Assembly (NCBI GenBank): GCA_016930735.1
Contig: JAFGGF010000354.1
Coordinates: 1 to 17,254, forward strand
DNA length: 17,254 nt
Direction of reading: 5' to 3'
DNA from: Prolixibacteraceae bacterium
GTDB taxonomy: Bacteria > Bacteroidota > Bacteroidia > Bacteroidales > Prolixibacteraceae
How positions within the stretch are numbered: the stretch's first letter is position 1; the number at the start of each line of letters is the position of its first letter. Of the stretch, positions 14,189 through 17,254 are shown piece by piece. A model generated the notes under the pieces. That model was not told where the DNA came from and ran no database searches. It saw nothing but the letters and a program-made list of their open reading frames with translations. A program made the translations under genes and the position numbers.

Positions 14189-14258
14189 TAAAGCTCTGAT
14201 TATATGCGATAAAATGTATTCCATCAATTTAATAAAAGAGCTATATCATCCACACAAT
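14189..14258 (-). promoter_or_regulatory. Promoter element 6: degenerate copy before the small membrane protein
   Basis: The distal repeat (14239-14258) matches 16 of 20 bases of the consensus. The proximal copy, expected 21 bp away at 14219, is poorly conserved. The best -7 candidate is GAGCTTTA on the minus strand (14189-14196), with a gap of 22 instead of 21. Weak alone; supported mainly by position, about 85 bp before an ATG, as in the other elements. Confidence 0.4.
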
Positions 14259-14275
14259 TTTCCCGTGAAAAAGAA

Positions 14276-14719
14276 CTAAAAATTATCGGTTGTTAAAACC
14301 ACCTGCCTTCCCGGATATTGGACATTAATATCGTCTTCGGATGTAATAAAAATTTTAACAGGCTTATACGATGAAATGGTTTCCAGTGATGCTTTGTGCC
14401 TTTTTGATAAAAATCCGGTTGAACTTTTTAACTGCCCCAGGTTTTCTGTATTTCCATGGTCTGTTTCCATCCATGCTACATAAGTAAGTTTTGAATTTTG
14501 AAGCTGACTGATTTCAGCCAGATCATTCACCTGTATTTTAACAACAAAATTTTTGTTGTTATCCTTTTTCACTTTAATATACCCGTTGGCTGATGGGACA
14601 ACAGACGAATTCAGGAATACAACTTTTTTTGCGTGCGACATGAATGGTGAAACCATTAGGAATGCAAAAAAAAACAAGCCGATTTTTTTTGCAAGGTTTT
14701 TTGTCTCTTGTGTTTTCAT
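14276..14719 (-). CDS. Secreted protein resembling the extracytoplasmic domain of RskA-type anti-sigma factors
   Basis: 147 residues. Signal peptide 1-30 with SHA at the cleavage site. The mature domain is beta-rich: KVVFLNSSVVPSANGYIKVK, KNFVVKIQVNDLAEI, LTYVAWMETDHGNTENLGQL and SYKPVKIFITSEDDINVQYP. The order of a xxGxxxV strand, a VxWxxxxxGxxxNLG block and a VFITxE block followed by a Pro resembles the C-terminal RskA (anti-sigma-K) domain. The cytoplasmic zinc anti-sigma part and membrane anchor are absent, so it would be a free periplasmic domain. The resemblance is by eye. It starts 61 bp after element 4, which itself overlaps the kinase gene's 3' end. Confidence 0.6.
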   Translation of the reverse strand: MKTQETKNLAKKIGLFFFAFLMVSPFMSHAKKVVFLNSSVVPSANGYIKVKKDNNKNFVVKIQVNDLAEISQLQNSKLTYVAWMETDHGNTENLGQLKSSTGFLSKRHKASLETISSYKPVKIFITSEDDINVQYPGRQVVLTTDNF

Positions 14720-14750
14720 TTTGCTTTATTTAAATTTTTTAAATCATTCA

Positions 14751-14819
14751 TAAAGGTAAATGCGTTAGCTCCTGAAAGTGTTACACAATTCAGGATAAGA
14801 GTTACATGATTCTCACATT
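14751..14819 (-). promoter_or_regulatory. Promoter element 4: 21-bp-phased direct repeats inside the 3' end of the kinase gene
   Basis: Distal repeat AGTTACATGATTCTCACATT (14800-14819; 18 of 20 to consensus) and proximal repeat GTTACACAATTCAGG (14780-14794), starts 21 bp apart; then 21 bp to the -7 element TACCTTTA (14751-14758, minus strand). The distal repeat encodes the last residues (Asn-Val-Arg-Ile-Met) and the stop codon of the kinase, so the coding and regulatory sequences are shared. Predicted start near 14745. Confidence 0.75.
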
Positions 14820-16784
14820 TCCCGGGTTCAAATGTTTTTGTATCATTTTTAATAAAGCTGCCTGATTTATAGGTTTAGTTATGTAATCATCGCATCCTGC
14901 TGCTATTGCCTTATTACGATCGCCGGTAAATGCATAGGCTGTTTGTGCAATAATCACTACTTTTTTATTAAACTGGCGGATATGGCGCGTGGTTTCATGT
15001 CCGTTCATACCTGTCATATTAATATCCATTAGTACCAAATCAATATCGGGATTGTTTTGGCAGATATCGATGGCTTCACGGCCTGATGTGGCCTGTAATA
15101 AAACACTGGATAGAGGCATAATCATAATTTTTAATAACATCCCGGATGTTTTGTCATCTTCTACTATTAGTATCTTATATTTTCCGGGTTGATCAATCTC
15201 TTTCTCAGAGACAGCAATAAGTTGTTCTTTTTTTTCAATTCCATTAAGGTAAGGAATGGTAAAACGGAATATTGAACCCTTTCCTATTTTGCTCTCTATC
15301 CAGATTTTACCCCCAAGCATTTCAACATAAGCTTTTGAAATTGCCAATCCCAATCCGGCTCCTTCGTAATTCCGGGTTATTGATTCGTTGCCTTGCCTGA
15401 ACCGTTCAAAAATGATTTCCTTTTGTTCCGGAGGAATGCCTGAACCAGTATCTTTAACAAAAAACTCAAGGAATTTATCCTTCCTTTGATAACCCAGTTC
15501 AATGGAACCTGATTGGGTAAATTTTAATGCATTTTTTACAAGATTAGTGAGTACAGCTAAAATTTTATCCTTGTCTGTTTTGATAATTTCTTTATTGGGG
15601 GGTAGTGCATTTCTAAATAAGAAATTCAATTCTTTCTTTTCTGCTTCGGGTTTAAAGAAATTAAAAATGTCTTCGACCTGCTTATTTATATTCGTTACCG
15701 AAATTGAAACTTCAATTTGCCCCGATTCTATTTTTGAGATATCAATAATATTATTAATGATGGTGAGCATCCGGGCTCCGCTTTTCTCAATAATATGAAT
15801 AAATTCCTGCTGCTCATCGCCCGTTAACTTTGGGGTTTTTAAAAGTTCAGTAAAACCAAGAATGCCATTCATCGGGGTCCGGATTTCGTGGCTCATATTA
15901 GCCAGGAAGGCTGATTTTAAACGGTCGCTTTCCTCCGCTTTATTTTTGGCGCTTATAAGTTTCTGTTCATTATTTTTGCGTTTGGTTATATCATGAAATA
16001 CCCATATTCTTCCATAATTTTGACCATTCTTGTCAAGAACAGGTGCTGAGTACCGTTCAAGAACAGTTCCATCCACCAGTTCCACATCGTCAAAGCTTTT
16101 AATATCCGGATGTTCATAAAGATCGATAATCTTTTTGACAAACATTTCGGGATTTTTTGTCATATGCATAACATGCTGAACCTGTAAATGGTCGTCTTCA
16201 TTGTCGGCAATATGTTGTGGAATTTTCCAGAGGTCAATTGTCCGCTGGTTCTGGAGAATCTTTTTCCCCTGGTTGTCAACGATAAGGATTCCGTCGATGG
16301 AAGAATTAAGCTGGGCTTCAAGGAGTGCAGTTTTTTGACGAATTACTTCTTCCGTCCGTTTGCGCTCAGTAATATCCCGTATGTTGCATTGGATTACCTT
16401 TTGGCTACCTTCCAAATATATATTGCTCACAAATTCTACATGAATTTCTCGTCCATCGGCTGTTTCCAGCGGTAAATCTTCATAACGTACATATTCCTTT
16501 TCCTGTAATTTTAAAAATTTCTCTTTATTCTGAACGATATCCTTTAAAAAACCTAATTCCCAAACTGACTTTTGTATGAATTTTTCTTTTGCGTATCCTA
16601 ATAAGTTTATCAGGAATGGATTTACATCAACAATCATCCCTGTTTCGGCATCAAGGATTAAAATCCCGTCTTTAGCCGACTCAAAAAGCCGTCGGTAACG
16701 AATTTCAGAATCAATTAACGCTTTCTCTAAAGAAGATGATAATTTTTTCTTTTCTGAATTTTGATTATCAGTTGTGTGAGGCAT
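14802..16784 (-). CDS. Hybrid sensor histidine kinase (PAS-PAS-HisKA-HATPase_c-REC)
   Basis: 660 residues, no membrane helix or signal peptide, so cytoplasmic. Two PAS domains (about 26-140 and 152-268) each end in a DIT-type strand (CNIRDITERK, VFHDITKRK). HisKA holds phospho-acceptor His299 in NMSHEIRTPMNG. HATPase_c has the N-box (Asn414/Asn418), Asp445 in DTGSGI and GAGLGLAIS at about 476-483. The C-terminal receiver has acidic Asp543/Asp544, phospho-acceptor Asp587 (LMDINM), Thr615 and Lys637. There is no DNA-binding output, so a separate phosphotransfer or response-regulator partner is needed; none is in the window. Soluble PAS kinases usually sense redox, light or small ligands. Element 5 precedes it, suggesting autoregulation. 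Confidence 0.96.
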   Translation of the reverse strand: MPHTTDNQNSEKKKLSSSLEKALIDSEIRYRRLFESAKDGILILDAETGMIVDVNPFLINLLGYAKEKFIQKSVWELGFLKDIVQNKEKFLKLQEKEYVRYEDLPLETADGREIHVEFVSNIYLEGSQKVIQCNIRDITERKRTEEVIRQKTALLEAQLNSSIDGILIVDNQGKKILQNQRTIDLWKIPQHIADNEDDHLQVQHVMHMTKNPEMFVKKIIDLYEHPDIKSFDDVELVDGTVLERYSAPVLDKNGQNYGRIWVFHDITKRKNNEQKLISAKNKAEESDRLKSAFLANMSHEIRTPMNGILGFTELLKTPKLTGDEQQEFIHIIEKSGARMLTIINNIIDISKIESGQIEVSISVTNINKQVEDIFNFFKPEAEKKELNFLFRNALPPNKEIIKTDKDKILAVLTNLVKNALKFTQSGSIELGYQRKDKFLEFFVKDTGSGIPPEQKEIIFERFRQGNESITRNYEGAGLGLAISKAYVEMLGGKIWIESKIGKGSIFRFTIPYLNGIEKKEQLIAVSEKEIDQPGKYKILIVEDDKTSGMLLKIMIMPLSSVLLQATSGREAIDICQNNPDIDLVLMDINMTGMNGHETTRHIRQFNKKVVIIAQTAYAFTGDRNKAIAAGCDDYITKPINQAALLKMIQKHLNPGNVRIM

Positions 16785-16840
16785 ACGTAGTTATTTTAAA
16801 CATAAATTTTGGGTCGGTTACCCTGATTTATAATAATCTT

Positions 16841-16909
16841 TAAATTTCAGGCTTTTTAAATAATGAGGCATTACATAATTCTGAATTAGATTTACATCAT
16901 TCTCACATT
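16841..16909 (-). promoter_or_regulatory. Promoter element 5: 21-bp-phased direct repeats before the sensor kinase
   Basis: Distal repeat ATTTACATCATTCTCACATT (16890-16909; 18 of 20 to consensus) and proximal repeat ATTACATAATTCTGA (16870-16884), spaced 21 bp. At the expected place the -7 element reads GAAATTTA (16841-16848, minus strand), only 4 of 6 fixed positions, so this promoter is weaker or more activator-dependent. The kinase ATG follows about 57 bp later. Confidence 0.6.
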
Positions 16910-16995
16910 ATGAGGAAAAACTAAAAAATACTAATCGGAATTATATTGATTTATGAATTTATTTTTAGGGAATAAGCAAAAATCACTTTTCTGTT

Positions 16996-17254
16996 TTATG
17001 CATTTATCTCCTTTGCCAATACATTTACTTTAGCCAGGCATTGATTAAACTCTATATCAGTATTAATAACGGCATTAGGGAAAGTTAAAACTTTATTACT
17101 GGATAAAGCATATCCTTTTATTTGCCCACCCAGGCATTTAACTGCCATATCATTGCTTTCAATTTCCTGAAAAAAGGCAGGAGTATTTTTAATCAGAGCT
17201 GCAAATACACCTGGTATTTTATTCACTGTGGCACATATATCAGTACTACTAATA
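16996..17254 (-). CDS. Protein of unknown function, 5'-truncated by the window edge
   Basis: The frame ends with TAA at 16996 and is open through the right edge (Ile-Ser-Ser-Thr-Asp-Ile-Cys-Ala-Thr precede the GTG at 17226), so the GTG is probably not the start and the gene begins outside. About 86 residues are visible, soluble and mixed alpha/beta (VNKIPGVFAALIKNTPAFFQ, MAVKCLGGQIKGYALSSNKV), with three Cys residues and no membrane helix. I do not recognise a family. It is followed by 211 bp of intergenic sequence that carries promoter element 5 of the kinase. Confidence 0.6.
   Translation of the reverse strand, partial: ISSTDICATVNKIPGVFAALIKNTPAFFQEIESNDMAVKCLGGQIKGYALSSNKVLTFPNAVINTDIEFNQCLAKVNVLAKEINA

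Noticed and set aside
10757..16909. The repeated GTTACA elements as a CRISPR array or mobile-element ends
   Set aside because: The copies are kilobases apart, all on the same strand relative to genes, always just upstream of a start codon, and always at fixed spacing to a -7 box. CRISPR arrays have regularly spaced tandem repeats, and terminal repeats would be inverted.

Overview
The window comes from a Bacteroidota genome, probably class Bacteroidia or a relative; I cannot fix the genus. The evidence is a low G+C content, promoter elements of the Bacteroidota type (TAnnTTTG at -7), weak Shine-Dalgarno signals, and a gene set typical of the phylum: short ECF sigma factor, hybrid PAS histidine kinase, CbpA/CbpM, Lmo0937-like and Thivi_2564-like small membrane proteins, and a CsbD-like protein. 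Apart from one truncated gene at the left edge (+), every convincing gene is on the minus strand, so transcription runs from right to left.

Right part (about 17.25 to 10.7 kb): the truncated 5' part of an unknown gene, then a PAS-PAS-HisKA-HATPase-REC hybrid sensor kinase, a secreted protein resembling the extracytoplasmic part of RskA-type anti-sigma factors, a two-helix small membrane protein, a coiled-coil lipoprotein, a decayed OmpA-type lipoprotein (pseudogene with two frameshifts and an amber stop), a 51-codon orphan ORF whose AUG lies in a hairpin loop, and a secreted Bacteroidota-specific protein. Five of these transcription units, counting the unit that begins at 10680, are preceded by the same element: two direct repeats exactly 21 bp apart, then exactly 21 bp to a TAnnTTTG-like -7 element. 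A sixth, degenerate copy precedes the 61-aa membrane protein. This looks like the promoter signature of one stress regulon that includes its own sensor kinase. I regard it as the main discovery in the window.

Left part (10.68 to 1.07 kb): a closely packed run of 15 minus-strand genes with gaps mostly under 80 bp. It begins behind the leftmost copy of the element: Lmo0937-like peptide, small outer-membrane barrel, CsbD-like protein, SPFH/stomatin protein, universal stress protein, RDD membrane protein, a small release-factor-like protein, PIG-L deacetylase, GT4 glycosyltransferase (overlapping by ATGA), SDR oxidoreductase, VIT-type metal transporter, CbpA, CbpM, a GH100-like glycosidase and an ECF sigma factor. 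A cold-shock protein with its own terminator lies next to the convergent left-edge gene, which encodes an alpha/alpha-barrel protein.

Taken together, this is a general-stress island. An envelope-stress or redox-type sensor kinase, small membrane and periplasmic stress proteins, protein-folding helpers, metal transport and a small glycoconjugate module seem to be wired to a shared activator. That activator must bind 21-bp-phased direct repeats, and it is not recognisable in this window.
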